DNA of 64,000 bases, taken from the NCBI RefSeq assembly GCF_029076445.1, contig NZ_JARESG010000001.1, forward strand, positions 62,001 to 126,000, read 5' to 3'. The notes below the pieces were generated by a model. It did no database searches. It was given only the letters and a program-made list of their open reading frames with translations, and was not told where the DNA came from. Position numbers and translations under genes: made by a program. The stretch comes from Pseudarthrobacter naphthalenicus (GTDB lineage Bacteria > Actinomycetota > Actinomycetes > Actinomycetales > Micrococcaceae). How positions within the stretch are numbered: position 1 is the stretch's first letter; each line of letters opens with the position of its first letter. Below are positions 16,948-25,753 of the stretch, one piece after another.

Positions 16948-18333
16948 ATGAAGTACGCGCAGTCCGTCCTGGACCTCATCGGAAACACGCCGCTCATCAA
17001 GCTCAACCACGTGACGGAAGGCATCAAAGCCACCGTCCTGGTCAAGCTGGAATACATCAATCCCGGCGGCTCCATCAAGGACCGCATCGCGGTGAAGATG
17101 ATCGAGGAGGCCGAACGGACCGGCAAACTGCTGCCCGGCGGAACCATCGTGGAGCCCACGTCGGGCAACACCGGCGTGGGGCTGGCGCTCGTGGCCCAGC
17201 AAAAGGGCTACAAATGCATCTTTGTGGTGCCCGACAAAGTGGGCGAGGACAAGCGCGCCGTGCTTCAGGCCTACGGCGCCGAGGTAGTGGTCACGCCCAC
17301 CTCCGTTCCCCCGGACAGCCCGCAGAGCTACTACGGCGTCTCGGACCGGCTCGTGCGCGAAATCCCCGGCGCTTACAAGCCCGACCAGTTCTCCAATCCG
17401 GCCGCGCCGCGCAGCCACTACGAGACCACCGGCCCGGAAATCTGGCGCGACACGGACGGCCGCATCACCCACTGCGTGATCGGCGCCGGCACCGGCGGCA
17501 CCATCACCGGCACCGGCAGGTTCCTCAAAGAGGCTTCCGCGGACCGTGCCGAGGCCGACGGCGGCGTGGTCAGGATCATCGGGGCGGACCCCGCGGGTTC
17601 GGTCTACTCCGGCGGAACCGGACGCCCGTACTTCGTCGAAGGCGTGGGCGAGGACATGTGGCCGGACAACTACGACAAGTCCGTGCCGGACCAGGTGATT
17701 GCCGTCAGCGACGCCGACTCGTTCGAGATGACCCGCAGGCTGGCCCGCGAGGAAGGCCTGCTGGTGGGCGGCTCCTCGGGCATGGCCGTGGTGGCAGCCC
17801 TCCAGGCCGCGCGTGAGCTCCCCGAAAGCGCCGTCATGGTGGTCATCCTCCCGGACTCCGGCCGCGGCTACCTGGCCAAGATCTTCAACGACCAGTGGAT
17901 GCGCTCCTACGGCTTCCTCTCCGCCGGCGAGGAAGCGTCCGTGGGCGAGGTCATCAAAACCAAGAACGGCGAATTGCCGGACCTGGTCCACATCCACCCG
18001 AACGAGACGGTCCGCGATGTCATCAACATCATGAACGAGTTCGGCGTCAGCCATATCCCGGTCCTCTCGCAGGAACCGCCCGTGGTGATGGGCGAGGTCC
18101 TCGGCGCCGTGGACGAGCGCACCCTGACATCCAAGCTGTTCCGCGGCGAGGCGAAGCTCACGGACAAGGTCTCCGAGCACATGGGGGAGCGGCTCCCGGT
18201 CATCGGTTCACTGGAAAGCATCTCCGCAGCCCGCGCGATGCTTTCCGACGCGGACACCCTGATGGTCACCTTCGTCGGCGCGCCCGTGGGTATCCTCACC
18301 CGCCACGACCTCCTCGCCTACCTCAGCAACTAA
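16948..18333 (+). CDS. cbs: Cystathionine beta-synthase
   Basis: PLP enzyme that joins serine and homocysteine to cystathionine, the first step of transsulfuration toward cysteine. 461 aa: catalytic fold type II domain 1-325 with the PLP lysine K44 in GGSIKDRIA and the phosphate loop GTGGT; then a CBS-domain pair (about 340-460) that in animals binds AdoMet. There is no N-terminal heme domain. Next to metB (49 bp gap), so the two cystathionine-handling genes are probably one operon. TAGCTT stands 7 nt before the ATG. Confidence 0.94.
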   Translation: MKYAQSVLDLIGNTPLIKLNHVTEGIKATVLVKLEYINPGGSIKDRIAVKMIEEAERTGKLLPGGTIVEPTSGNTGVGLALVAQQKGYKCIFVVPDKVGEDKRAVLQAYGAEVVVTPTSVPPDSPQSYYGVSDRLVREIPGAYKPDQFSNPAAPRSHYETTGPEIWRDTDGRITHCVIGAGTGGTITGTGRFLKEASADRAEADGGVVRIIGADPAGSVYSGGTGRPYFVEGVGEDMWPDNYDKSVPDQVIAVSDADSFEMTRRLAREEGLLVGGSSGMAVVAALQAARELPESAVMVVILPDSGRGYLAKIFNDQWMRSYGFLSAGEEASVGEVIKTKNGELPDLVHIHPNETVRDVINIMNEFGVSHIPVLSQEPPVVMGEVLGAVDERTLTSKLFRGEAKLTDKVSEHMGERLPVIGSLESISAARAMLSDADTLMVTFVGAPVGILTRHDLLAYLSN

Positions 18334-18382
18334 CAGGCCAGGCGGGGCAACCTGCCGCCACCCCGCCACGAAAGGATTACCC

Positions 18383-19546
18383 ATGTCTGCTTCTGAAAAC
18401 CAGGGCTTCAACACCCGCGCCGTCCACGCCGGCCAGGCCTTCGAACCCCGCACCGGTGCTGTGGTGCCCCCCGTGCACTTCAGCTCCACCTACGCCCAGG
18501 ACGGCATCGGCGGCCTCCGCGACGGCTACGAATACGGCCGCGGCACCAACCCCACGCGTGACGCCCTGCAGGAGCAGCTCGCGGCGCTCGAGGGCGGCAC
18601 CCACGCCTATTCCTTCAGCTCCGGCCTCGCCGCGGAGGACTCCCTGATCCGGGCGCTGACCCGGCCCGGAGACCACATCGTTCTGGGCAACGACGCCTAC
18701 GGCGGCACCTACCGGCTCATCAGCCGGGTCTTGGGCGACTGGGGGATCGGCAACACCCCCGTGGACATGGCGGACCTGGATGCGGTGAGCAAAGCCGTGG
18801 CCGCGAACAAGACCCGCTTCGTCTGGGTGGAGACCCCTTCCAACCCGCTGATGAAAATCACCGACATCGAGGCGCTCGCCAAGGTGGCGCACGACGCCGG
18901 TGCCCTCCTGGTGGTGGACAACACCTTCGCGTCGCCCTACCTGCAGAACCCGCTCGCCCTGGGTGCCGACGTCGTGGTGCACTCCACCACGAAGTACATC
19001 GGCGGCCACTCCGACGTGGTGGGCGGCGCCATTGTGGTCAAGGATGCGGAGCTCGCCGAGAAGATCGGCTTTGTGCAGTTCGCCGTGGGTGCCGTGTCCG
19101 GGCCCATGGATGCCTTCCTCACCACCCGCGGCCTGAAGACGCTCGGCGTGCGCATGGACCGGCACAGCGACAACGGCCAGGCCGTCGCCGAATGGCTGCT
19201 GCAGCGTCCCGAGGTGGAGGCGGTGCTGTACCCGGGCCTGCCTTCCCACCCCGGCCATGACCTGGCGAAGAAGCAGATGAAGAAGTTCGGCGGCATGGTG
19301 TCCGTCCAGTTCAAGGGCGGCGAGGCGGCGGCCCGGACCGTCGCGGAGAACACCTCGGTGTTTACGCTGGCGGAATCCCTCGGCGGCATCGAATCGCTGA
19401 TGAACTACCCCTCGGAGATGACCCACGCCTCGGTCAAGGGCACCGAGTTGGCCGTCCCGGTCAACCTGATCCGACTTTCCTGCGGCATCGAAGACGTGGA
19501 GGACCTCATCGCGGACCTGGAGCACGCGTTTACGTTCCTGAAGTAA
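18383..19546 (+). CDS. metB: Cystathionine gamma-synthase (or gamma-lyase)
   Basis: 387-aa Cys/Met-metabolism PLP enzyme, fold type I. The PLP lysine is K204 in HSTTKYIGGHSD; YGRGTNPTRDAL and VETPSNPLMKITD are typical. The MetB/MetC family cannot be split reliably by sequence; adjacency to cbs could favour gamma-lyase function (reverse transsulfuration), whereas annotation convention is metB. Translation starts with a good AAAGGAT site before ATG. The stop is followed within 3 bases by a long palindrome. Confidence 0.92.
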   Translation: MSASENQGFNTRAVHAGQAFEPRTGAVVPPVHFSSTYAQDGIGGLRDGYEYGRGTNPTRDALQEQLAALEGGTHAYSFSSGLAAEDSLIRALTRPGDHIVLGNDAYGGTYRLISRVLGDWGIGNTPVDMADLDAVSKAVAANKTRFVWVETPSNPLMKITDIEALAKVAHDAGALLVVDNTFASPYLQNPLALGADVVVHSTTKYIGGHSDVVGGAIVVKDAELAEKIGFVQFAVGAVSGPMDAFLTTRGLKTLGVRMDRHSDNGQAVAEWLLQRPEVEAVLYPGLPSHPGHDLAKKQMKKFGGMVSVQFKGGEAAARTVAENTSVFTLAESLGGIESLMNYPSEMTHASVKGTELAVPVNLIRLSCGIEDVEDLIADLEHAFTFLK

Positions 19547-19548
19547 CC

Positions 19549-19609
19549 CGCGAGAGAGCACTTCGCGCTAGTCGCGCAGCGAAACACCACCGCGAAGTGC
19601 TCACTCGCG
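19549..19609. repeat. Long palindrome after metB
   Basis: Arms of 19 bp with one mismatch (19549-19567 and 19591-19609) and a 23-nt loop, directly after the metB stop. No T-tract. Confidence 0.82.
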
Positions 19610-19621
19610 TTCCCCGAAAGA

Positions 19622-19648
19622 AGCTGGCTTTCTTGAAGAAAGTTAGCT
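19622..19648. promoter_or_regulatory. Operator over the promoter of the HxlR-MFS operon
   Basis: Perfect 15-bp core palindrome CTTTCTTGAAGAAAG (19628-19642) with matching AGCT flanks (19622-19625, 19645-19648). Its right end touches TAGGGT (19648-19653), the likely -10 element 6 nt before the start codon. A binding repressor, most simply the HxlR protein itself, would block this promoter. Confidence 0.7.
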
Positions 19649-19659
19649 AGGGTGCCTTT

Positions 19660-20151
19660 ATGGCACTCCGATCCGACTGGTCCCAACGCACCTGCAGCCT
19701 GGCACGGGGCCTCGATGTCCTCGGCGATCCGTGGACCCTGCTGGTGCTCCGCGAGGTCTTCTTTGGCAACGGGCGCTTCGACGCCATGAAGTCCCGGCTG
19801 GCGGTGGCCGACTCCGTGCTCACCAAGCGCCTGGCCACGCTCGTGGAATCCGGGCTGCTGGCCAAAAAGGCCTACGACGACGGCGGACGGCCGCGTCAGG
19901 AGTACGTCCTGACCACCAAGGGGGAGGACGCCCTCCCCGTCCTCAATGCCGTGGCCATCTGGTCCGAAAAGCATTTGCCCGCGCCTTCCGGGCAGGCCCA
20001 CATGTATGTGGTCCACTCCGGCTGCGGCCGGCGGACCGGCTCCGCGGACACCTGCACCCACTGCGGGGAGCGGCTCACGGCCGCCAACACCAGCTGGCAC
20101 AGCCTCACCCGGTCGGACGCTCCCGTGGAACTCGCCACGGCCGGCGCATGA
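19660..20151 (+). CDS. HxlR-family transcriptional regulator
   Basis: 163 aa. The winged helix is at about 10-105, with the family signature CSLARGLDVLGDPWTLLVLREVFFG and the N-terminal cysteine C12 that in redox-sensing relatives (HypR, QorR) is the sensor. The C-terminus carries an extra Cys cluster, SGCG...CTHC (about 120-140), that may bind zinc. The gene overlaps the following MFS gene by ATGA, so it most likely controls that transporter and itself through the palindrome upstream. Transcript probably leaderless. Confidence 0.88.
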   Translation: MALRSDWSQRTCSLARGLDVLGDPWTLLVLREVFFGNGRFDAMKSRLAVADSVLTKRLATLVESGLLAKKAYDDGGRPRQEYVLTTKGEDALPVLNAVAIWSEKHLPAPSGQAHMYVVHSGCGRRTGSADTCTHCGERLTAANTSWHSLTRSDAPVELATAGA

Positions 20152-21473
20152 CTGCCACCGGATCGCGCCAGCGGCGCCGCCTGCACCCCGCTTGGACCGT
20201 TGCCACCGTGGCCTTCCTGGCACTGGTGGGTGCCGCCGGATTCCGGGCCGCCCCGGGCGTGCTGATGGTCCCGCTGCAGCAGGAATTCGGCTGGTCCACC
20301 ACGGTCCTCTCCGCTGCCGTGAGCATCAACCTGGTGCTGTTCGGCCTGACTGCTCCGTTCGCCGCCGCCCTGATGGAGCGGTTCGGCATCCGCGCCGTCA
20401 CGGCCACCGCCCTGGTGATGATCGGCGCCGGCAGCGCCCTGACCGTGCTGGTCAGCCAGTCCTGGCAGATCCTCCTGACCTGGGGGCTGCTGATCGGCCT
20501 GGGCACGGGCTCCATGGCCCTCGTCTTCGCGGCCACCATCGCCAACACCTGGTTCGCCAAAAGTCGGGGCCTCGTGATCGGGATCCTCACCGCCGGCAGT
20601 GCCGCAGGCCAGCTCGTCTTCCTGCCCTTCATCGCCATGCTGGCCCAGGATCCAGGCTGGCGTCAGGCCTCCCTGTTGATTGCCGCCGGCGCGCTCGCGG
20701 TGGTACCGCTGGTGCTGAAGTTCCTCAAAAACTCACCGGCCGACGTCGGCGCTTTGCCTTACGGCGCAACGGAGCCTGCGGAGGAAACGGCTGAGCCCGC
20801 TGCCGCGGCTGTGCCGGACAGCGGCCGCAGCAAAAACGCCGCGGTTCGCGCGCTCCAGGTCCTCAAACGGGCCAGCCGGGTGCGCACCTTCTGGGCGCTG
20901 GTTGCCGGCTTCGCGATCTGCGGCGCCACCACGAACGGCCTGATCGGCACCCACTTCATCCCCTCCGCGCACGACCACGGGATGCCGGAAACCACCGCGG
21001 CCGGGCTGCTCGCCGTCGTCGGGATCTTTGACATCCTGGGGACCATCGCCTCCGGCTGGCTGACCGACCGTTACAACCCCAAAGTCCTGCTGGCCGTTTA
21101 TTACCAGTTCCGCGGGATCGGGCTGCTGGTGCTGCCGCTGCTGCTGAGCGCCACCGTCCAGCCGAGCATGATCGTGTTTGTGGTGATTTACGGCCTGGAC
21201 TGGGTGGCCACGGTGCCGCCCACCGCAGCCATCTGCCGCAAGACGTTCGGGGCGGACGGCAGCGTGGTGTTCGGCTGGGTCTTCGCGGCCCATCAGCTCG
21301 GCGCGGCCGCGGCCGCCCTTGGCGCCGGTGCCATCCGGGACGCAACCGGGCAATACACCTACGCCTGGTTCGGCGCGGCGGCCATGTGCACCATCGCCGC
21401 CGTCATCAGCGCAACGATCCGCAGGGACAAGTCTGACAAGGATCCCGCACCCGTCCCGGTGGCCGCAGCCTGA
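20148..21473 (+). CDS. MFS transporter (OFA/YbfB-like)
   Basis: 441-aa membrane protein with 12 helices in two halves, joined by a cytoplasmic loop with AEETAEPAAAAVPDSGRSKN (about 205-230). Motif GWLTDRYNPKVLL marks the second half. The start ATG is shared with the HxlR stop (ATGA overlap), giving one operon. The pattern resembles monocarboxylate/oxalate-formate type MFS members, although substrate or drug export cannot be decided. Control by an HxlR regulator favours stress-inducible export or uptake of a reactive compound. Confidence 0.87.
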   Translation: MTATGSRQRRRLHPAWTVATVAFLALVGAAGFRAAPGVLMVPLQQEFGWSTTVLSAAVSINLVLFGLTAPFAAALMERFGIRAVTATALVMIGAGSALTVLVSQSWQILLTWGLLIGLGTGSMALVFAATIANTWFAKSRGLVIGILTAGSAAGQLVFLPFIAMLAQDPGWRQASLLIAAGALAVVPLVLKFLKNSPADVGALPYGATEPAEETAEPAAAAVPDSGRSKNAAVRALQVLKRASRVRTFWALVAGFAICGATTNGLIGTHFIPSAHDHGMPETTAAGLLAVVGIFDILGTIASGWLTDRYNPKVLLAVYYQFRGIGLLVLPLLLSATVQPSMIVFVVIYGLDWVATVPPTAAICRKTFGADGSVVFGWVFAAHQLGAAAAALGAGAIRDATGQYTYAWFGAAAMCTIAAVISATIRRDKSDKDPAPVPVAAA

Positions 21474-21492
21474 CCCTCCGCCGGCCCGGCGT

Positions 21493-21558
21493 CCCAACTA
21501 GGTAGCGCTAACTGTCGTTTCGGGCCCTCAAAACGACCGTTAGCGCTACCTACTTGGG
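21493..21558. repeat. Dispersed palindrome, copy 1
   Basis: 28-bp arms (21493-21520 and 21531-21558) with two mismatches and a 10-nt loop, between converging MFS and APC genes. Its left arm is identical over 28 bp to 36994-37021, so it belongs to a dispersed family. Confidence 0.9.
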
Positions 21559-21572
21559 GGAGTGGGCGGGGA

Positions 21573-23102
21573 TTAGTTGGGGGAGCGGACGCTGGGTGGC
21601 GCGGCGGCGGGCTGACCCGTGAAGTACCCGCGCGTGGAGGGCAGGAACCGGCAGACAACGGCGAGGACCACTCCCAAAGCAAGCAGGACCACGCCGCTGA
21701 CGAACGCCCCGCCCACACCGAAAATCTGTGTGTCGCCGTAGGCCGGATCCCACATCTGAACGGCCGAGATGAAAAACGCTGCAGTGAGGATCAGGGCGCC
21801 AATGAGGGGAAGGGCACCCCGGAACCAGAAGTTGCGGGCCGATGCGCGGAGCGTGCCCCGGAAATACCAGACGCAGGCGAAACCGGTCAGGGCGTAGTAG
21901 AAGGCGATGAACAGGCTGATGGCACTGATCGAATCGGCCAGCAGGTTTTCGCTCAGGATGCTCATGGCCACGTAGTACGCCACGGCGGCAACGCCCATGA
22001 CCTGGGTGGAGAAGCCAGGGGTCTGGTTGCGGGGGTGGACTTCGCCGAACTTCGGCGGCAGCGCCCCGTGCACCCCCATGGAGAGCGTGCCGCGGGCCGT
22101 GGGCAGGATGGTGGTCTGCGTGGAGGACAGGACCGACGCCAGGACCGCCACGATGATCAGCCAGCCCCAGGGACCCAGGACCACGTCCTTCATGGCCAGG
22201 AACACATCGCTGTGGTTCGCCTCGTTGCCCAGGCCGATGCCCTCGGTGCCCACCGTCGCGTACATCATCACCAGCAGGGCCACCGAGACGTAGATGGCCA
22301 CCAGGACAAAGGCGGAGATGACGGCGCCGCGGCCCGGCGTGGTGGCCGGGTTTTCGGTCTCCTCGTTCACCGCCAGGCAGGTGTCCCAGCCCCAGTAAAT
22401 GAACAGCGCCAGCAGTGAGCCGTGCACCACCGCGCCGGGATCGGCGAAGGCGCCGGCCGGGTTGAACCACTCAAAATCAAAGGCCTGACCCTCAGGGGCA
22501 CCGCCCGCGATCCTGGCAATGATGGCTAGCGCAAATATCCCCAGCGACACGTACTGCACGTAGGTCAGGACGCGCTGGACGTGCTCACCCAGCCTGATGC
22601 CCCGGTAGTTCACCAGGGTCATAAAGGCAATAAACAGCACCCCGGTGACCGTGACCACCAGCTTGTTCTGGGCCAGCGAACCGTCGCCGATCAGCAGCCA
22701 CAGGTACTGCCCGGCCACCTGCGCCAGGTTGGCCAGGACCACGATGCCGGCCAGGGCAACGCCCCAGCCGCCCAGCCAGCCGGCCCAGGGCCCGAACGCC
22801 CGTCGGGACCAGGTGAACGTGGTGCCGCAGTCCGGCATGGCGCCGTTCAACTCGCGGAACGCATACGCGATGAAGAGGACCGGTACGAAGCCGAGGATCA
22901 GGATCAGGGGGGTGTAGTTGCCGTTCACGGCCACGATCAGGCCCAGGGTGGCCGCGAGCGAATACACGGGCGCCGTTGAAGCCAGGCCCAGCATGACCGA
23001 GTCGCCGAGGTCCAGGATTCCTGCCCGGAGCCCCTTCGCCGGGACGGCACCACCGGCTCCGCCGCCTGAACCGCCGCCCGCCGTCGTGGTTTCCGCGCTC
23101 AT
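21573..23102 (-). CDS. APC-superfamily amino acid/polyamine permease
   Basis: 509-aa secondary transporter with about 12-14 helices, starting LRAGILDLGDSVMLGLASTAPVYSLAATLG (helix 1 with the unwound substrate segment). A Gly-rich tail (TTTAGGGSGGGAGG) precedes the first helix; ATG 23102 is chosen because the longer frame reads through the upstream ligase gene. It is third in an operon with a GspS-type ligase and a YgiB-like protein (31-bp gap), so it may move the amine, amino acid or product handled by that ligase. Substrate unproven. Confidence 0.88.
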   Translation of the reverse strand: MSAETTTAGGGSGGGAGGAVPAKGLRAGILDLGDSVMLGLASTAPVYSLAATLGLIVAVNGNYTPLILILGFVPVLFIAYAFRELNGAMPDCGTTFTWSRRAFGPWAGWLGGWGVALAGIVVLANLAQVAGQYLWLLIGDGSLAQNKLVVTVTGVLFIAFMTLVNYRGIRLGEHVQRVLTYVQYVSLGIFALAIIARIAGGAPEGQAFDFEWFNPAGAFADPGAVVHGSLLALFIYWGWDTCLAVNEETENPATTPGRGAVISAFVLVAIYVSVALLVMMYATVGTEGIGLGNEANHSDVFLAMKDVVLGPWGWLIIVAVLASVLSSTQTTILPTARGTLSMGVHGALPPKFGEVHPRNQTPGFSTQVMGVAAVAYYVAMSILSENLLADSISAISLFIAFYYALTGFACVWYFRGTLRASARNFWFRGALPLIGALILTAAFFISAVQMWDPAYGDTQIFGVGGAFVSGVVLLALGVVLAVVCRFLPSTRGYFTGQPAAAPPSVRSPN

Positions 23103-23133
23103 GGTGCCACCGGGCCGGGACGTGTCAGGGGGC

Positions 23134-24345
23134 TCATAGGGCGATACCTGTCTTAGTGGAGTGGGCGGCCGCCGAGAGCGGCGCCGGGGCGTCGATGGTG
23201 TTGGGCACAAAACGGCAGAAGTAGTCGGTGATGGGGCCATCTGATTCGCGGATTCCGCAACCAACGGACTCGCCGTCCACCACCCAGAGGCCCAGGACGG
23301 GGTGGTTGCCGTCGAAGTCCGGCAGGGCATGAAACTGCTGGTAGCACCAGCCTTCGCGGCCGTAGCCGCCCGGCTGCTCCAGGTTGATCCCGGCCGCGTG
23401 GATTTTGATGTTGTCACCCTCGCGGCCGTGCAACGGCTTCGCCACCCACTCCTTCAGCGGCCCGCGTTCGTTGAGATAGGCCGGCAGGAGGTTGGGGTGG
23501 TCCGGATAGAGGTGCCACAGCGCGGCGAGCAGGGCCTTGTTGGAGAGCAGCATCTTCCAGGCGGGCTCCACCCAGCGGGGATTGTGTGCCCGCTCCAGGA
23601 GGCGGTGCCCGAACGGCTCCTTCATCATCAGTTCCCACGGGTACAGCTTGAACATGGTGCTGATCATGTAGTTGTCCAGGTCCACAAAGCGGTTGAGGTT
23701 CGGATCCCAGCCGATGTCGGACATGTTGATGCCGATGGTGGTCCAGCCAGCCTGGCTGGCCACGTCGCGCATGTAGGCGGCTGTCATCCAGTCCTCGCCT
23801 GATTCCTCAGCCTCGGAATGGGCAACGTGCAGGGTGCTCATCCCGGTGCGGTACTGCATTTTCTTCCACTGCCGGATCAGGGCCTCATGGATCCCGTTCC
23901 ACTGATCCTTCTCCGGGAATACGTCCTGCAGCCAGAACCACTGGGCGACGGCGGCCTCGATCAGCCCCGTGGGGGTGTCAGCGTTGTACTCCAGCATCTT
24001 GGCCGGGCCGCCCTGACCGTCGTAGATGAAGTCGAAGCGCCCATAGATGTCCATATCCCCGGCCTGCAGCGATTCGGCGGCGAGCTCCAGGGCCTGAGGG
24101 CCTATGCCGATGTTCCCCATGGCGCCGGTGGCCAGGAACTTCGCGGCCTCCAGGCACATCCGGTGCATGTCCTCGGCCTGGATCTCCAGGGACTCCACTT
24201 CATCGACGGTGAATTCGTAATAGGCGGATTCGTTCCAGTACTCGATCTTCCGGCCGTCCGGCATGGTGGTGGTGGAGAAAACCAGGCCCTGCTCTTCGAT
24301 CTTCTGCTTCCAGTCAGGCCTGGGCTCCGATATCAACCGCTTCAC
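23134..24345 (-). CDS. Glutathionylspermidine synthase-like ATP-grasp ligase (YgiC/YjfC family)
   Basis: 403 aa, ligase domain only, without the CHAP amidase half found in E. coli Gss. Conserved family segments include YGRFDFIYDGQGGPAKMLEYNADTPT (nucleotide/Mg site), DNYMISTMFKLYPWELMMKEPFG, and GREGDNIKIHAAG with the ATP-binding Lys. It probably forms an amide bond between a carboxyl group and an amine; actinobacteria make mycothiol rather than glutathione, so the substrate is open. The GTG start lies 2 bp after the stop of the YgiB-like gene. Confidence 0.88.
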   Translation of the reverse strand: MKRLISEPRPDWKQKIEEQGLVFSTTTMPDGRKIEYWNESAYYEFTVDEVESLEIQAEDMHRMCLEAAKFLATGAMGNIGIGPQALELAAESLQAGDMDIYGRFDFIYDGQGGPAKMLEYNADTPTGLIEAAVAQWFWLQDVFPEKDQWNGIHEALIRQWKKMQYRTGMSTLHVAHSEAEESGEDWMTAAYMRDVASQAGWTTIGINMSDIGWDPNLNRFVDLDNYMISTMFKLYPWELMMKEPFGHRLLERAHNPRWVEPAWKMLLSNKALLAALWHLYPDHPNLLPAYLNERGPLKEWVAKPLHGREGDNIKIHAAGINLEQPGGYGREGWCYQQFHALPDFDGNHPVLGLWVVDGESVGCGIRESDGPITDYFCRFVPNTIDAPAPLSAAAHSTKTGIAL

Positions 24346-24347
24346 GC

Positions 24348-24923
24348 CTAGCCCCCCGTGCTTCCGCCCTTGGAGCTGCTGCCAAAGCCGCCCCTGCTGA
24401 CCGTTCCGCCCTTGCTGCTGTACCCGGTGGAGGCTTTGGCTCCGCTTGGCACCGTCCTGGTGAAGTTGGGCGCCGTTGACCGGTTCTGGCCCACCGCGGG
24501 CACGCTGGCGCCGCGGGAGTAGAAGTACCAGGCATAGAGTGCCCCGCTGCGGCCCGCCGAGCTGTTGCACTGGGCATCTTCCACGCGCTCGCCGGTCTCA
24601 TCGTTAAAGCAGACCTGCGCGTACTCGGGCTCATCCTCGTTGCTGGCCACGATGGCGGTGATGGTTCCGGCGAGGAGTGCGGTCACACCAAGACCCACGA
24701 CGACGGTGCGGCGCTGGGACCGCTTCTTGCGGGCGGCCATCTCCTGCACCTGGCGCTCGCGGTCACGAGCGAACGGATCCACCGGTGTGACAGGTTCGTT
24801 CAGGAGTTCGGGGCGCAGTTCCGGCTTGGGCACCTGCCACGGCGGGGGCTTGGGCGCATCCTTGGCGTTGTCCCCACCGCCGGCTTGGTCCGCGCCGTCG
24901 GTATGATCTTTACCTTCGTCCAT
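24348..24923 (-). CDS. YgiB-like (DUF1190-type) membrane-anchored protein
   Basis: 191 aa. A Pro-rich cytoplasmic N-terminus is followed by a basic RKKRSQRR stretch, one helix (VVVGLGVTALLAGTITAIVA, about 86-105), and an outer part with CFNDETGERVEDAQC (two Cys) and YAWYFYSRGASVPAVGQ, ending in a Ser/Gly-rich tail. The features and the neighbouring GspS-type ligase match the ygiB-ygiC pair of enterobacteria. The ATG at 24923 has GGGGGGAT upstream. Function unknown; the assignment rests on residue pattern plus context. Confidence 0.7.
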   Translation of the reverse strand: MDEGKDHTDGADQAGGGDNAKDAPKPPPWQVPKPELRPELLNEPVTPVDPFARDRERQVQEMAARKKRSQRRTVVVGLGVTALLAGTITAIVASNEDEPEYAQVCFNDETGERVEDAQCNSSAGRSGALYAWYFYSRGASVPAVGQNRSTAPNFTRTVPSGAKASTGYSSKGGTVSRGGFGSSSKGGSTGG

Positions 24924-25099
24924 GACATCCCCCCTCGGTAGTCGATGATGAAAATCGGGCTGAAAGTGGGCGCCACGGTGCGCCGCCAATCCTGAAGTCA
25001 GCCTAGCCGCTGCCCCGCCCGGCTGCGACACTCCGGCCGGGCGGAAGTCCCCGCCCGGCCCGCCACCTGAACACTGGGCCGGGAACTTACACTGGAGCC

Positions 25100-25753
25100 A
25101 TGGAAACCGCGTCAGTGCTTGCCGTTTGCCGGGTCTACCAGCTCCTCCCCGACGAGGGACCAGTCGGGGTGACTGCCATCGACAAGCGCCCGGTGGAGGG
25201 CCCGGTTCGTGTCCATTCCCTGGGTGTCCACGGGGACGTCCAGGCGGACAGGATCAACCACGGCGGCGAGGACCAGGCCGTCTACGCCTACTCCCAGGCA
25301 GACGCCGAGTACTGGGCCGGTGAGCTCCAGCGCGACCTTCCGCCCGGTTTCTTCGGCGAAAACCTGCGCGTGGCGGGCATCGAAACCACCGGCGCCGTCA
25401 TCGGCGAACGCTGGAAGATCGGACTCGACGTCGAACTGGAAGTCACGTCACCGCGCACGCCATGCGCTGCATTCCAGCGGCGCATGGGCGAGCCAAGGTT
25501 CGTCAAACGCTTCACCGAGGCAGGACGAGTGGGCGCATACCTCCGGGTAGTGCGGCCCGGGACCATCCAGGCCGGCGACCACATCCACCGCCTGTTCGTT
25601 CCACGGCACGGCATCACGATCGGAAAGTGGTTCAGCGCACCCGACCTCGAATCGATGGAGGCGTTGCGGGACGCCGAGGCGGACGGCGAGATCCGGCTGC
25701 AGCCCGAGTATCAGGAGAAATTCGAGCGTTTGCAGCGGCAACTGGCACGGTAG
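25100..25753 (+). CDS. MOSC-domain protein (YiiM-like)
   Basis: 217 aa. The MOSC beta-barrel spans about 30-165 with the conserved cysteine C122 in TSPRTPCAAFQRRMG, which in this family handles sulfur or molybdenum cofactor in amidoxime-reducing enzymes. HGDVQADRINHGGEDQAVYAY and GFFGENLRV are YiiM hallmarks. There is no ferredoxin domain, so electrons must come from elsewhere. TACACT (25088-25093) is exactly 6 nt before the ATG: probable leaderless transcript. Confidence 0.86.
   Translation: METASVLAVCRVYQLLPDEGPVGVTAIDKRPVEGPVRVHSLGVHGDVQADRINHGGEDQAVYAYSQADAEYWAGELQRDLPPGFFGENLRVAGIETTGAVIGERWKIGLDVELEVTSPRTPCAAFQRRMGEPRFVKRFTEAGRVGAYLRVVRPGTIQAGDHIHRLFVPRHGITIGKWFSAPDLESMEALRDAEADGEIRLQPEYQEKFERLQRQLAR

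Noticed and set aside
21000..21560. Small-RNA gene within the palindrome after the MFS transporter
   Set aside because: No promoter of its own and the same sequence recurs at 37 kb, so a repeat element explains it better.
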